A DNA stretch of 64,000 nucleotides. It comes from Isoetes taiwanensis (Eukaryota > Streptophyta > Lycopodiopsida > Isoetales > Isoetaceae). Positions 1-11,380 of the stretch are shown piece after piece (within the stretch, counting starts at the first letter, position 1; each line of letters opens with the position of its first letter). Under the pieces are notes generated by a model. That model did not search any database, was not told the origin of the DNA, and saw only the letters and a list, made by a program, of their open reading frames with translations. The DNA is taken from assembly GCA_021234155.1 (NCBI GenBank), contig JAJEKV010000108.1, positions 3,240,850 through 3,304,849 of the forward strand. The letters run 5' to 3'. The position numbers and the translations under genes were made by a program.

Positions 1-231
1 GAGAGTTTTCTCTTTCCTTTTCCATAGCTCAACAGCATAGATGGCACTCTTTGTGCAGAATATGTAGATAGTCAAACATTCATAGTTTACACCTAGAACT
101 AAAGTCTCTAGTCCTTTGCTTGCTTAAGGGTGCAAGAGTGGCAATTATTCATGTTCATTTTTTGCCTTTCTCTGATTTACGAATGTTCCTTTACGCACTG
201 AAAGAACTTCATTAACATTCACTATGTTCTT

Positions 232-442
232 TTTAAGATAAGATTAGTTTATTACCATCTAATGAAGACCCTGCCTTTCTATAATCAATCTAACGGAGGA
301 GAAAGGTGTTCTTAGTTTGCTTTCCTTGTTACTTTCTGGGGTTATTTAGTGTATAAATATTCACCTATGCCCCCTTTAAGATAAGATAATATAAATTTAT
401 TCACCATCTCGTGAAGACTCTGCCCTCCTATAATCAAGCTAA
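232..442. repeat. Local direct repeat, two copies of about 65 bp
   Basis: Positions 232-293 and 375-442 carry the same block: TTTAAGATAAGAT, then a stretch ending in GAAGACCCTGCC / GAAGACTCTGCC and TATAATCAA. The copies differ by scattered substitutions and small indels, so the duplication is not recent. The rest of 1-689 is AT-rich and I see no gene in it. Confidence 0.7.
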
Positions 443-689
443 TTTGTTTTCTTAGTTAATTTCTGTGTTTCTTTAGTGTACCATTCAGTGTGAGTGCTCT
501 ATATCAATTCGGCATAATCAGCTTTATCAAATAAATTCAAAGTAATAGTCAAAGTTGGTGATTTTTTTCTAGAAAGCTTGATCACGAGGAGATTAGAGAT
601 ATCATACAAATGAACTTCGTTAAGTTGACTGTTTTTATATTTTAGTGGGCACACAACAAATGAGGTCCTGCCCCCAACAATTTGGATTA

Positions 690-1607
690 TTAAAACCACC
701 CAAGGCTCGCATTTCCTTGAGAGATCTTACAGTGAGCTATGGCTCCTTGTACTGCACTATGCAAATCGTTTGACTTTTTATATTCATCTGTTCTTTTGCG
801 AGAAGCGGCTGATACCTCAGATACTGAACAAAATGATACACGCCTTTCACTTTTCTTGTTGGTGAAACTTACCCTTGTCACTTCATCAGCCTTGCTATCC
901 AATTTGTCAGTGGATTTGGGTTGCAAAGCTTCTTGCTTGTTCTGATTAGCAGATGAAGCTCGAAGTGTAGGCCTACGTGCATCACAGTTGCTTCTGATAC
1001 CCTTAAACCATGTCTTCCAACTGAAAAATCCTTTCTTAATTTGTGGGCCTTTCATTCCAGCAGCAGCATTTGTTTTAACAGGAGAAACTGGACGAGGAGG
1101 AAGAGGAGGAGGTGGAGGAAGCGCATCCTGACTATCGAACTCTAAATCAGAGTCTTTGCTGCTAGTGGATGACACAGAACTGGCACTCCATCCTCCTCGT
1201 GAACTGCTGTCTGGAGATAAATCAGGGGATGAATCGACACATAAGTTAAGCATTGTTTGGCGAGCTTGATGAAGAGGAAGCAGGCGGCCATTAAGAAAAA
1301 GTTCATCGGCAGGGTAGTAAGCATTACGCTTTGCGTTAGCTACGTGGAATTCAAAATCGTGAGATGCTGTAGATGTGGATGACCTCTTTTTCTCACACTC
1401 TTTCCATCGAGGAGAAGTGGCAAATTCCATGCCAAATTCAAAATCTTGGAATGCTGTAGATGTGGATAGCCCACTGCATTTCTCACTCTCTTTCCACTGA
1501 GGTGAGGTGGAAAATTCCATGTCAAAGAAATCTTGCATCTCCTCATCATCAAACAAAGCCAATGCAGGGCTTGCAATCCCAATGTTGATGAAGCTTGCCC
1601 CCTTCAT
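690..1607 (-). CDS. Membrane-associated kinase regulator / BKI1-like protein
   Basis: An uninterrupted frame encodes 305 residues from the ATG at 1607; an upstream in-frame ATG at 1667 would add 20 residues, but the protein after 1607 (MKGAS...) looks like the natural start. Visible features are two tandem imperfect blocks near residues 33 and 63 (STSPQWKESEK, ATSPRWKECEK), each followed by an FEF motif, then ADELFLNGRLLPL at about residues 100-112, a Ser-rich stretch, a proline run near residue 165, a basic segment with FFSWKTWFKGIR, and a C-terminal AIAHCK motif. The order FEF / ADELF-x-G-x-LLPL / basic region / AIAHCK matches plant MAKR and BKI1-like proteins, which sit at the plasma membrane through basic residues and restrain receptor kinases such as those of the brassinosteroid pathway. 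Family assignment is by motif memory only; the kinase partner is unknown. No intron is needed. It is the only long single-exon gene here outside repeats. Confidence 0.68.
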   Translation of the reverse strand: MKGASFINIGIASPALALFDDEEMQDFFDMEFSTSPQWKESEKCSGLSTSTAFQDFEFGMEFATSPRWKECEKKRSSTSTASHDFEFHVANAKRNAYYPADELFLNGRLLPLHQARQTMLNLCVDSSPDLSPDSSSRGGWSASSVSSTSSKDSDLEFDSQDALPPPPPLPPRPVSPVKTNAAAGMKGPQIKKGFFSWKTWFKGIRSNCDARRPTLRASSANQNKQEALQPKSTDKLDSKADEVTRVSFTNKKSERRVSFCSVSEVSAASRKRTDEYKKSNDLHSAVQGAIAHCKISQGNASLGWF

Positions 1608-1667
1608 TGTACAATAGAAACTGGAGAAACAGAGAAGATGACACTTGCTTCCCAATTGGCAAGACAT

Positions 1668-3130
1668 GATGCTTTATATCACAAATGAACAGTTTTTAAC
1701 GTCTGCCAAGAGAATCCCTGCATCCCTGCACGAAGGAGCCTTGTTATGTTTGTTTAAACGAAATGGAAGAAAGGCTTGTAGCATTTAAAAAAAGTGGCAC
1801 CCACAAGAAATGCCACGAAATCATCCTTTTTGTGTTCTAATGCTTTAATATATGGGTTGTTCTCAGGAATATGACGACATTTGATCTGGCATTTTATTAT
1901 ATCTACCCAACATTTGTAAACATATTAGATTGTCTCATGCTGACTGCTTAGTTGTTTTCTATTTGTTTAATATGTGGGCATGTGCATTGTCACTATGTTG
2001 CCTGCCCAACTGGAGATGTCTCTTATTTAGCAATATGCATGAGGTGTGACACTTCAAATAAGGGAGTAGTGCCTCCTGGATGCCTCTCCCCGACATCGGT
2101 CCATTTTACTTATTTATTTTAACATCACAGTTTAGGCAAGAAATAAATACCATTTCATTTAATGGTTGAGGAGCATAAGACAATGCAAAAAAATATTTCT
2201 AGGCTCTGAAAGAGCTTAGAATGGTTTGGAAATTGTGAAAGATTAGCCATAATAAAATCTTTTTTTACTTCAAAAATAACTGGCAGCAATATGATTGTAC
2301 TTCATGATGGAGAAGCATATCATATGAGATATGTAGGACTTTTTAACAAGCGCCTCATCTATTTTTGACTACTCATAAATTCTTATGTCGCTATTTTCAA
2401 TGTATATAATATACTTTGCAAAAGCTGTGTTTTATTGTAACATATTTTGATGTAACCAATTACATTAAAACACATATAGTGGTTTTATCGTACTTAATGT
2501 AGTTCTTGGATAATTACTGGTTATTGATGCGTAAAAAGTTGCCTAAGATATAATTGGATATGGCCTCCAAGAGTAAACAGGGCAGGCAAATATTTGTCCA
2601 ATACAAGACTAGAGTGTGGTGGCTGATAATAACGAAGGGATGTAATAGAAATTTTATATGGTGGATAATAGCTTTAGGAATTTTGCAAGTTTATTTGGTG
2701 TTAGGTTGTGAAGGATGCGATGTATTAATTAAGATCATATTTTGTTAGATAAACATGTTCTTTAAGGTATTATGATTTGCAGTAGGCAGCCTTTTTGGAA
2801 TTTTGAGAGGATGGTCACAAGCATGTGCCATGGAATTATGAATAACAAATGTACATGAACAATGCTTTGTTCCTATGTTGTAGCTTTACCCATTAATAAA
2901 TCCTCACTTGTTCCTGTGTTGTAGCTTTTGAAAAAATCATCACTTGTTCTATGTTTTATTAATAAATCCGCGACGACAAATGTTGTCCATTCATTGATAT
3001 AATTTGTTGCTCCTTCTCTCTCTCTTGCATGCTATAAAGGGATTTCTAGAAACAAAACCTGCAATGTTCATTTGTGTATTCATTGTATGCACTATCCCAT
3101 TTATTAACTATATCTGCAAAAATTTAAAGA
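1668..3130. other. Intergenic, no gene seen
   Basis: AT-rich sequence upstream of the kinase-regulator-like gene. The short frames here have no recognisable motif and poor composition. A weak local repeat (TTCCTATGTTGTAGCTTT / TTCCTGTGTTGTAGCTTT) lies near 2870-2930. Confidence 0.6.
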
Positions 3131-4538
3131 TTCTAAAATAGGGCTCCCATGAAAATGACAAAAACCTCCATAGATAGGCTTCTCATTCATCTCAGCAGGG
3201 TGGATAGTGGGTAGCCGCATACATGCGAACTACCCACAAAGAAAAATAAAGGGAATGTCCAATTATACAACTTAGACCTCAGAAAATATAATGATAATAG
3301 ATGTTTGGTTTGTGTACTATCATCGGGATAGTGATAATCCTTCGACAAGGGGCTTAGACAAACATAAGACTGAGAAATCGCTCTAAAAAAATCCACAAAT
3401 GGAGAAGTCGAAGCTGGCCACTTGCCAAGCTATACATGCGCATCACCAACATTAGAACAAATGTGAAAAAACAAACCTCCCAAAGTGGAGGGGCTGATCA
3501 CGCATGCCACGCGACAAACCTCTTCAAATAGAGGGGTTGGTCACGCATGCCAGGCGACAAATACATTAAACAATTAAGGGGGGGAGGGTGGGTTTCAAAG
3601 AATAGAGAATAAGGTACTGCTGAGAGAGATATGTAGCACAATAACAGGGGTTCAGGGAGGTTTGATATGGATGTAAAAATGACAATTTCTGAAACCGTAG
3701 ACTATATATCCCTAAAATAATTGAATAGGTTAAAAAAAAAATGTATAGATTCAAGATAGAAAATAATCACATTAGCTCACTAGATATATTGATTGAAGTA
3801 GTATTATCAGGACATTGAGTTATTTTGGTAGAGGTTCGAGCCCCCGTATTTCATATTCTAAAACCTTAGGCAAAGCCATATAGAGGTTCGATATTCCCTC
3901 AAAACCTTAGACAAACTCGTATTTCATATTTCAAAATCATAGGTGCCTCCAATCATAGCGAAGTGAGAGGCACCCAGACGCCTCAACATACGGTCTGGGG
4001 CATAGGATCGATGGATCCGACAATTGTGGTAGTCTAGGGTGCACCTTGTTTAGAATATGTAGCATCGATGAGATGTTGATGGAGAACCTTGCCTAAAATA
4101 ACGATCTTCCAACCAGAGAAAGCATGCAATGCATGTATGCGAGATATGCATGCTCGCCCCCTCTAGAATCTCGATCTGATGGCTCAGATCGATGGGATTC
4201 TAGAATAGGGCTCGCATGAAAATGACAAAAACCTCCCGAATAGAAGAGAACTTTCTTATCAAAATGCGGTCGAGGTCGAAGGTCAAAGGATTATGGCCAA
4301 AGAAGAGGCAAGGCTGGGGAAAAACATGCCACATAATGGAAAAAAATGCCAAATTGTTCAATCTAAGAAGGGAGAAGCCCCTCCCCTGCATGGTTTCAAA
4401 GAATAGAGAATAAGGTACTGCTGAGAGAGACGAGGAAGCCCCGATGAGATGTTGATGACGCCTAAAATAGCGATCTTGCAACCAGAGAAAGCATGCAATG
4501 CATGCATGCGTCGATCCAATGGCTCGGATCGATGGGAT
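3131..4538. repeat. Tandem duplication with a shortened second copy
   Basis: Four marker blocks occur twice in the same order: 3131-3169 and 4197-4235 (ATGAAAATGACAAAAACCTCC core); 3591-3630 and 4391-4430 (AATAGAGAATAAGGTACTGC core); 4066-4143 and 4442-4510 (GATGAGATGTTGATG ... AGAAAGCATGCAATGCATG); and a GATCGATGGGAT end at 4185-4198 and 4525-4538. The first copy spans about 1.07 kb and the second about 0.34 kb, so copy 2 lost most of the spacers. The first copy also holds two near-identical 60-bp pieces ending CACGCATGCCACGCGACAAA / CACGCATGCCAGGCGACAAA (about 3480-3560). Confidence 0.7.
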
Positions 4539-4548
4539 AACTTGAGAT

Positions 4549-5690
4549 GTGACAGGGGTGTTAGACCAGTGTCTGAAGAAGGTCTTGTACAAGAAGAGTG
4601 CTTTCACTAAGGATAGGATGTCCTTCATTGAGTGTTGTAGCCATGTGAAGGATGTAGGTACAATGAAGTCAGTTGTAGGAGCTGAGTTACAAAGGCTATC
4701 GGGGGATGTTGCATTATCTGAAATTGGATTGCTTGACAAGTACAAAGTCAGTAATGATGACATAAAGAAGTTTGTATTTTGGTCAAATGACTTCCTAAAG
4801 AATTGGAAGGCTAAGAATGCAAAACATTGAGAGACTCTGCCCCCTAAGGTACTACCCAAGTTGAGAAGAAATGTGGTCTTTGTGAAGAATATTATTGGAG
4901 AAGAAGTCTGTTCAGTATTCAGTCTCCATCGGGTACAAAGGTCTCTTGCCAGAATCAACTACTTGCCTTAAAAACATATCACTCTTTGTATTGGACAGTA
5001 GAGGTGGGAGAGGAGACATGGGGATGAACCAGAAGGACTATAGCATCTTCTTTACTAGCTATATAAGATTGACAACTGAGATGTCCCTTACCATTGTCAT
5101 CATATGTCCTTCAGGCGACTCACATCTACATGCACTATCCGCTGCTCATGATCTGGAGTGCCTGAAAGTTATTAGGGAGGGATGCCTAGTATATGATGTT
5201 AAGGATAATGAGCTGCAAACATCACGCAAGATGGCACATGTGATCTTCATTATGATATCTATGCTGTCAGACGAGGAATATGATAATGCTAAGACCAAAG
5301 TTGACAATAGCAGTGCATGGGAATGTTCTTCTAGATGATCCAAACTTAACAACAGCATGAGCACTTGTAGCATCTCCATAGGAGAGCTCGCACATGCTAC
5401 ATCAGTCAGGTGGCCTCACGACACTAGGGACACTAGTTCTATTCTATATTCTTTCATACAGATCAGGATCTGGATCATGAAGATGAAGGATGAGGATCGG
5501 GACCCTCTCCTAAATGGTGAGATCAAGTACGAGCTACTTACTAAGGAGAAGGGTCCCTTAAATAAAATAGTTTCCCCTCATCTGTGGCTGCTTACCTCGT
5601 CGAAGCTTTTGCTCCAATTGACACAACATGCTTGCAGCTTCATGTTGGAGTTATATTGCCCGAGAGGCTCCTATGGGTGTTAGAAGATGT
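4549..5690 (+). pseudogene. Unrecognised gene relic
   Basis: Protein-like reading continues across three broken frames: 4549-4830 (93 residues, with a charged stretch ending NDDIKKFVFWSNDFLKNW), 4830-4970 in another frame (RRNVVFVKNIIGEEV), then 5060-5330 (TIVIICPSGDSHLHALSAAH and SRKMAHVIFIMISML). Each piece has a balanced amino-acid composition, but stops and frame changes separate them, so this is more likely a decayed gene or transposon protein than an active one. I do not recognise the family. It follows the 3.1-4.5 kb duplication directly and is followed by about 380 bp of featureless DNA before the copia element. Confidence 0.3.
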
Positions 5691-6070
5691 CACTGTTTTG
5701 TGAGTGATGAGGGTAAAAGACTTCCTTGAAGTATTCCTCATGCATGTACTTCCAAATCTCCTAAAGGCCCTTATGGCAACCTAAAATCTTCAGCAATCAA
5801 AAGCCTCGTGAACTGTCCAACTAAAAAATGGACGATGGTTTTGGTGAGGGAACCAGTAATGCGCAGTCTGATAAGGAAAGTAATGAGTAATTGGCTGTGA
5901 AATTGGCCATTCCCTAGTAATTTCTTCAGAATCGGATGTTGCTCCATTTTGTCTCTCATGGTGAGGTCATTTGTTTGCAGAAATAGGTTGCTTGAGCATA
6001 TTGAAATGAATCAAAAGAACATCAAATAAGTTCTTTCAACCACATGTCTTAAGCGAATTGTTCTTTATAT

Positions 6071-6196
6071 TGAAAATTGAACAACTTTAAGTACACAACG
6101 TCTGAATCTAATGCATGAAATGCTCCAGAAATTAAGCTCCTAAGGGTCATAACTTAAGGAATTACTAAAGCCTGACAACATGATTCTCGCTTCTCA
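6071..6196 (-). repeat. 3' LTR of the copia element, internally deleted
   Basis: Only 126 bp long. The ends match the 5' LTR, but about 110 bp corresponding to roughly 10386-10493 is missing, plus small indels. The two ends are preserved, so the loss is internal and happened after or during insertion. The purine-rich tract lies immediately inside it at about 6197-6208. Confidence 0.85.
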
Positions 6197-6206
6197 TGAT
6201 CCCCAC

Positions 6207-6620
6207 TTAAAATGAGAGCAATGGATTGATAGTCTCCAACCCGAGCTTCTGCAAAAAATTCTGAAATTTGGGTTTTCCCAATGCTTTTATTTTAACATCT
6301 GCAAGCATGTCTGAAGTATGACAGTATTGTAACTTGATGGTTCCCTGCTCTATGATGTCTTTGATGAAATGGAATTTCACATCTACATGCTTAATCCTTT
6401 GGTGATCTTGAGGGTCATCTGCAATCTGGATTGCACCTTGATTATCTACCATCACTGTCATGCCTGTATTTTTATGGATTTGGACTTCCATAGCCATTCT
6501 CTGGAGCCAGGTACATTCATTGAATGCATTTGCAATGGCATAGTACTCAGCCTCAGTGCTTGATTGTGCTACACAACGTTGTTTCTTGCTACTCCAGCTG
6601 ATAGCACCTCCTGCTAGCAT
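6207..6620 (-). pseudogene. Copia RNase H
   Basis: A 137-residue frame with AISWSSKKQRCVAQSSTEAEYYA and VDNQGAIQIADDP, the classic copia RNase H landmarks, ending LGKPKFQNFLQKLG. The expected first catalytic Asp region (SDCSGDADRKS) lies upstream at about 6640-6690, cut off by a stop. The region between this piece and the RT (6620-7100) still reads as copia protein in shifted frames (for example LSKLSQFAADPRQAH). Confidence 0.85.
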
Positions 6621-7102
6621 AAAAATATGTCATGAAATCGATTTTCTGTCTGCATCTCCACTGCAATCCGAGTCAGGGTAGCCTAGAATTTCTTTACCCC
6701 CACCGGCCCTGTAATGGATTCCTAGTTTCAGAGAACTTGATAAATATCGGAGATACCTTTTGAGTGAGATATAGTGGGCTTGACGAGGATCAGCAGCAAA
6801 TTGACTTAGCTTCGATAATGGTAAGAATAGGTCTAGTCGAGTGGATATATTACCAAAGTTTAGAGTTTCAAGTATTTGTCTATATTTTTCTTTGATGTGG
6901 TACTATTGAGAGGAACATATGGGGTCATATGGATGAAGAAATAGGCCAGTTTCAAGTGGTGTGGCTACTGGGTTGCAGATAGTCATACAGAGTTTGTGGA
7001 GCAAGTTTAAAAGGTATTTCTCTTGGTGAATGAAGATGGAGCCATCAATTCTGTCATAGGTGATTTATAAACCAAGGAGGTGGTGGATTGGACCAAGGTC
7101 TC

Positions 7103-7784
7103 TCATGCAAAAGCTGGTTTCAAATTGAGTTTTAACAAAAGACAGATCGGGCTCATGAGCTGCAATAATACATAACATAGAATGTAAATAGGAAAAGGAG
7201 ATAGGCAAAAATAAAGACTTGGATCTGCTATACTAATGGAGAAATGGAGATCAAGAAGAACAGAATTAAGCTTAAAATACCAGGTTCTTGAAGCCTGCTT
7301 TAATCCATACAGAGCCTTGTGGAGTTGGCAAACTAGATTGACTCCTTGTTCGAATCCTTCGAGCTGTTCCATATAAATATCTTCCTGTAGATCTCCATGC
7401 AGAAAGGCATTAGTAACATCAAGTTGATAAACAAAATAGTGATTTAGACATGCATAAGCAAGAAGAGTTCTGATTGTTGTCATCTTGACCACTGGAGCAA
7501 AAGTCTTGTCAAAATCCACTCTTGGAATTTGGGTAAAACCTTTTGCTACAAGTCGTGCTTTGAATCTGTCAATGGTTCCTTTTGCATTGTACTTAAAGCT
7601 TGAAGACCCAACGTGATCCCACAATGGTTCTATCTGTTGGTCGAGGAACTAAGGTCCAAGTTCCTACTTGCTCAATAGCCCCAAGTTCCTCATGGATGGA
7701 TGCATGCCATTTTTCTTGTTGGGGGTTGTTAGTAGCCTCAAAATAAGACACTGGTTCTACAATCACTTCTTCAGTGTTCAACAC
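7103..7784 (-). pseudogene. Copia reverse transcriptase, catalytic motif lost
   Basis: Two overlapping frames (7784-7593 and 7624-7103) carry the copia RT landmarks: WHASIHEELGAIEQVGTW, then FKARLVAKGFTQ, FDKTFAPVVKMTTIRTLL, QLDVTNAFLHGDL and ALYGLKQASRTW. A frameshift near 7600 splits them. A second frameshift falls at the position of the YVDD active-site motif (about 7140-7170): the frame changes there and the two catalytic Asp are absent, while matching sequence (TQFETSFCMRDLG) resumes in another frame. This copy cannot encode a working polymerase. Confidence 0.88.
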
Positions 7785-8266
7785 ATAGTCCTTGAGCCAA
7801 GATGGGAGCTTCCTGGTCCTGGAAGGCAGTGCATTCGTCTCTGGTTACTCTGTCTCAACAAAAGGCATCCCTTCAATTTGCTCATCAACAGTCAAGTCTT
7901 CTAAATGGACATCTTTTGCAACTTCATGGTCAGCAGGTGTCTGTGCTTCAGTTACATCATGAGACATAGACAGATTTGGGAGCAAGGAAGGTGATGAAGA
8001 AGGCAGTTCTTCTGGAACAATTATAAAGGTTTTAATAGAGTTTTTCTGTTTTGGAAAACAGGCCTCAAACTCATTAAATTCAGCATGGCAACTTATCATA
8101 AGTTTGTTGGTCTCCAAATCTAAAAGCCTGAAATCTTTTCTATTGAAAAAATATTCAATGAACATCATGCTCGTGCTTTTCTATCCATTTTTCTAGATCC
8201 AGCAGGAATTTCAAAAGCTCTACAACCTAAAACTTTCAATTGCTTTAAAGAAGGCACTTTACCTAA

Positions 8267-9193
8267 CTATAAGATAAGTGGTACCTGAAAATCAAGGCTG
8301 GCATGAGCCACAAGATTCATAAGGAATGTAGCTGTTGTGATTGCTTCACTCCAAAATGCAGCAGGAACATTCATTGCAATCAATAAAGCTCTGGCCATCT
8401 CCACAAGTCTTCTATTTACCCTTTCTGCCCCGCCATTCTGCCGAGGACTATAGAGTGTTGTCAATTGATGCTCAATAGCATTTGCAATCAAGAAGACTTC
8501 AAAAGGTTTGGAACAAAACTCTCCTCCATTGTCATAACGTATAGCAATGATCTGCTCCCCTGTCTGCTTTTTAACAAATTGTTTGAACAACTTCAAATGT
8601 TCAAAACACTGGTCTTTTGTTTTTAGAATAAAAACAATGATATATCTTGAAAAATCATCCAAAAACACCAAGAAACACCTTGCATCAGAGCTTGTTGGAG
8701 GGTTCACAGGTCCACATAGATCAGTATGGATCAAAGCTAACCTCTCGGTTTCATGTGATGTCGAAAGAGGAAATTGAGCTCTCGTAATCTTTGCTTGCAT
8801 GCAGACATTGCATGTTAAATTGGACACTTTATGTCTTCTTCTTAAACCTTTCTGCTTCAACAGTTTTACCTTTTTGTATGCTATATGCCCAAGGCGGTGA
8901 TGCCATAAGGATTCTTCAGTAGGCGGGTCTTCAACAAAATTTACACACTCACTGTATGTTGATGCTCCTTCAATTTGATACAAGTTCCCAAATCTGGAGG
9001 CTCCAACTCGGAGTTGCCTGCATGTGTCAAGAACTTCACACCCATTTGATGTGAACTTTACTTCATATCCTGCATCTGTTAGTCTGCTAACAGCTAACAG
9101 ATTTTTGAACAACCCAGGAACATAGAGAACATCGTGCATAAATATTGCTGAATGATCAAAGAGGGTCTTCACAGTAACTAATCCCGCAGCCAT
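8267..9193 (-). pseudogene. Copia integrase
   Basis: A 308-residue uninterrupted frame. It holds the pre-integrase HHCC finger (WHHRLGHIAYKKV ... CNVC), then the DDE core: IHTDLCGPVN, a second Asp in RYDNGGEF and the Glu in NGGAERVNRR. The three catalytic residues appear in place, so this is the best-preserved domain of the element. In the family it inserts the cDNA into the host chromosome. The core is followed by a degraded linker (8170-7850) rich in Ser, Pro and acidic residues that leads to the reverse transcriptase. Confidence 0.88.
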
Positions 9194-9471
9194 TATGTGT
9201 GGTGAGCTCCCATCTTTATGACCCTAGGATTCTTTAACGCTTTGTAAGATACAAAAGCTTCCTTCTGTGGAGTCGTGTGACTCGTCGCACCAGAATCCAG
9301 ATATTAGTTGGGATCAAAAGCATTGTCTGTCAGCTCCAAGGCTCCAAATAATTCTTCAATAACCATGAAACTTTGTTCTTCTGCTGGGGCGTCCTCATGG
9401 ACAGAAACATTATCCTCCTCAGCTACATTTGCTTGAGGGGTTTTCTTTGAGGCAGGAACTGGCGCAGGAGC
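9194..9471 (-). pseudogene. Copia protease region
   Basis: Downstream of Gag the translation runs through an acidic linker to YLDSGATSH near 9280-9305; the DSGA aspartyl-protease motif is intact. The codon normally encoding the residue before the Tyr is a stop (TAA). In the family this enzyme cuts the polyprotein. The segment continues in frame shortly before the integrase piece. Confidence 0.75.
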
Positions 9472-10212
9472 TCAGCATTCCTTAGCAAGGTGGCTCCCTT
9501 TTTGACATCTGAAACAAGTGATTTTGTTTCTATCAAATTTTCCTTTCTTTGGATTCTTCCCAGGCCAATTGGTCTTAGAATCTATGAACATCAGGGAATC
9601 TGCATTTTGAGACTCGTGCCCCTGCTTTCGGATTACCTCTGCCTTTAACCGGTCCAATGCTTTCTCAAAGGAGTAATCCGAAAGTCTCCCTTCCATATTT
9701 ATGACAATTCCTTCAAAGGATTGTGGCAGGCTATTCAGAAGCATGCACACTTTCTCATCTTCTGTTACATCCATGCCCGTGGATTGTAACTCATCAAGCA
9801 AATCCTTCAGTTGGCAAACATGCTCCATGAATTCGTTTCCTTCTTGCAACTATAAGTTATACAATTTCTTACGCAGTGCAAGCTAATTTCCTGCCAAGTT
9901 TGAAGCATAATGACTCAATAGAATATTCTAGATCTCACATGCAGTATTTGCATTCTTCACAAGCCATGCTGGAACATCTTCCAGACTGGAACATATGATC
10001 AGTCTCGGCTTTCGATCCTTCTCAAGGATTTCTTTGACGGAACGATCAAGCATCATTTCGACAACGGCATTTTCAGGAGCAGTAAGTGACAAAGACACAG
10101 GTTCACTCGACATTTCCAGAGCAAGGTTAAGATTTTTGACAACATCCCGAAGATCTTTATCCTCAAGAATATTTGGAAGTTTCTCCCGTTGGACCTTGGA
10201 ATCATCCTCCAT
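9472..10212 (-). pseudogene. Copia Gag (UBN2-type) with zinc knuckle
   Basis: The frame opens with MEDDSKVQREKL at 10212 and reads through a helical Gag region in two pieces (10212-9928 and 9849-9472) separated by in-frame stops near 9910 and 9850. The second piece carries ...MLLNSLPQSFEGIV and ends in a retroviral-type CX2CX4HX4C knuckle (CFRCQKGSHLAKEC), followed at once by TGA. In the copia family Gag forms the particle and the knuckle binds RNA. The stop after the knuckle separates it from the downstream protease. Confidence 0.85.
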
Positions 10213-10371
10213 TCAAATGAGCTCAGGGTTCCGGTGGACTCCATAGATGCAGACAGATAAACAACAAAGGACAGATAAAGGACAAACAATAACTGAGTAT
10301 AAACGCAAATAATGGCAAAGGCGACTGATGAGTACACGTATTAATTTTGAGGGAGTGGTCCCATAACCTAT

Positions 10372-10614
10372 TGAAAATTGAACAAGGTAAACAATGAAGA
10401 ATAGGAAATCAGAGAACTCAAGAGAAGTAATCAGATCACTCTAATGTTTGATTATAAGAGAAAAACTCAGTGATCTTGCCTCAGAAGGCTACGACTTTAA
10501 GTACACAATGCCATCTGAATCTAATGCATGAATTGCTCCAGAAATTAAGCTCCTAAGGTTAAGGTCATAACTTAAGGAATTACTAAAACCTGACAACATG
10601 ATTCTCACTTCTCA
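10372..10614 (-). repeat. 5' LTR of the copia element
   Basis: A 243-bp LTR. Read on the minus strand it starts TGAGAAGTGAGAATCATG and ends GTTCAATTTTCA. It aligns with 6071-6196 at both ends; only the middle differs in length. Confidence 0.88.
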
Positions 10615-11380
10615 TTTTAGTATTCCTAACATTTTATATGGATATAATTGCACTTCTTATTTGCTACTGCCAAGGAGTATTAGAAAAGCCAGGTTGCCGG
10701 GTTGCATCTGAAGCAGTGGAGTCAATTGCAACGATTCCCATATGCATCTCAAATATACTTTTATATTACCATTATCCACTGGCCAAATACTCTCTTAAGT
10801 ATGCTCTTGTTAGTGACAATCTAGAAGACACAATGTAGTTCAGACTGGTGGATGGAGCAGGGATGCATTCACCAATCTATAGCATAGAACAAAATCTGCT
10901 ATGTACTGTTCTTTTATATTGTTGTGCTTCTGTATTTGGTTCATGACAAAGCGGCGTACAATTCTTGAATTTGCCAATCAGAAATTCTGTTTTTTGAAGA
11001 TGGGTTTTAATAACAAATCTTTTCGATTACTCCATTTCTAGTTTGAGGCCAGCATAGTTTACGTCGTGCCCAAGTGCATTATACTGGCTAAAAAATTGCA
11101 AACTTTCTTCGCTACGTATTTGCTAGTCTTGCAAGTACATGAAAGCATATGATTATTTAAATTTATTAGGGGTTTGTTTTGTTATGCAAAGCATTATATG
11201 CAAACGAGCATACATGTTTTAAACACTTGCCATGGTTTTGGAATTCCATATCCCTTTCTAAATGTCCTTAGAAAAAATAAAACTATATTTGTCCTATGAA
11301 ATCCTAAAAAATAAAGCTCTTCAATTACATGCTTGCAGTATTGTTGTCTCAAAGAATGTGTTTTGTCGCAATAATGTGTG
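10615..11380. other. Intergenic, no clear gene
   Basis: AT-rich. A 66-residue frame at 10638-10838 contains a short protein-like part (KPGCRVASEAVESIATI) but has no recognisable family and no support for expression. Nothing else is seen. Confidence 0.5.

Larger units (their letters stand above)
6071..10614 (-). mobile_element. Ty1/copia LTR retrotransposon, degenerate
   Basis: A 4.54-kb element on the minus strand. It has the copia order LTR, Gag, protease, integrase, reverse transcriptase, RNase H, LTR. Both LTRs begin TGAGAAG and end TTTTCA in the element's sense. A purine tract AAGTGGGGATCA abuts the 3' LTR. The primer-binding site region next to the 5' LTR (about 10350-10371) matches the usual plant tRNA-Met site only poorly. 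The 5 bp outside the two ends (TATAT and TTTTA) do not form a clean target duplication. Every coding domain is broken by stops or frameshifts, so the element is not autonomous. Confidence 0.92.

Noticed and set aside
2554-2748. 64-residue frame
   Set aside because: No motif, isolated, in AT-rich intergenic DNA.
3829-3850. tRNA T-arm-like GGTTCGAGCCCC
   Set aside because: No A box or acceptor stem at the required distance; a similar GGTTCGATATTCC follows 55 bp later without tRNA structure.
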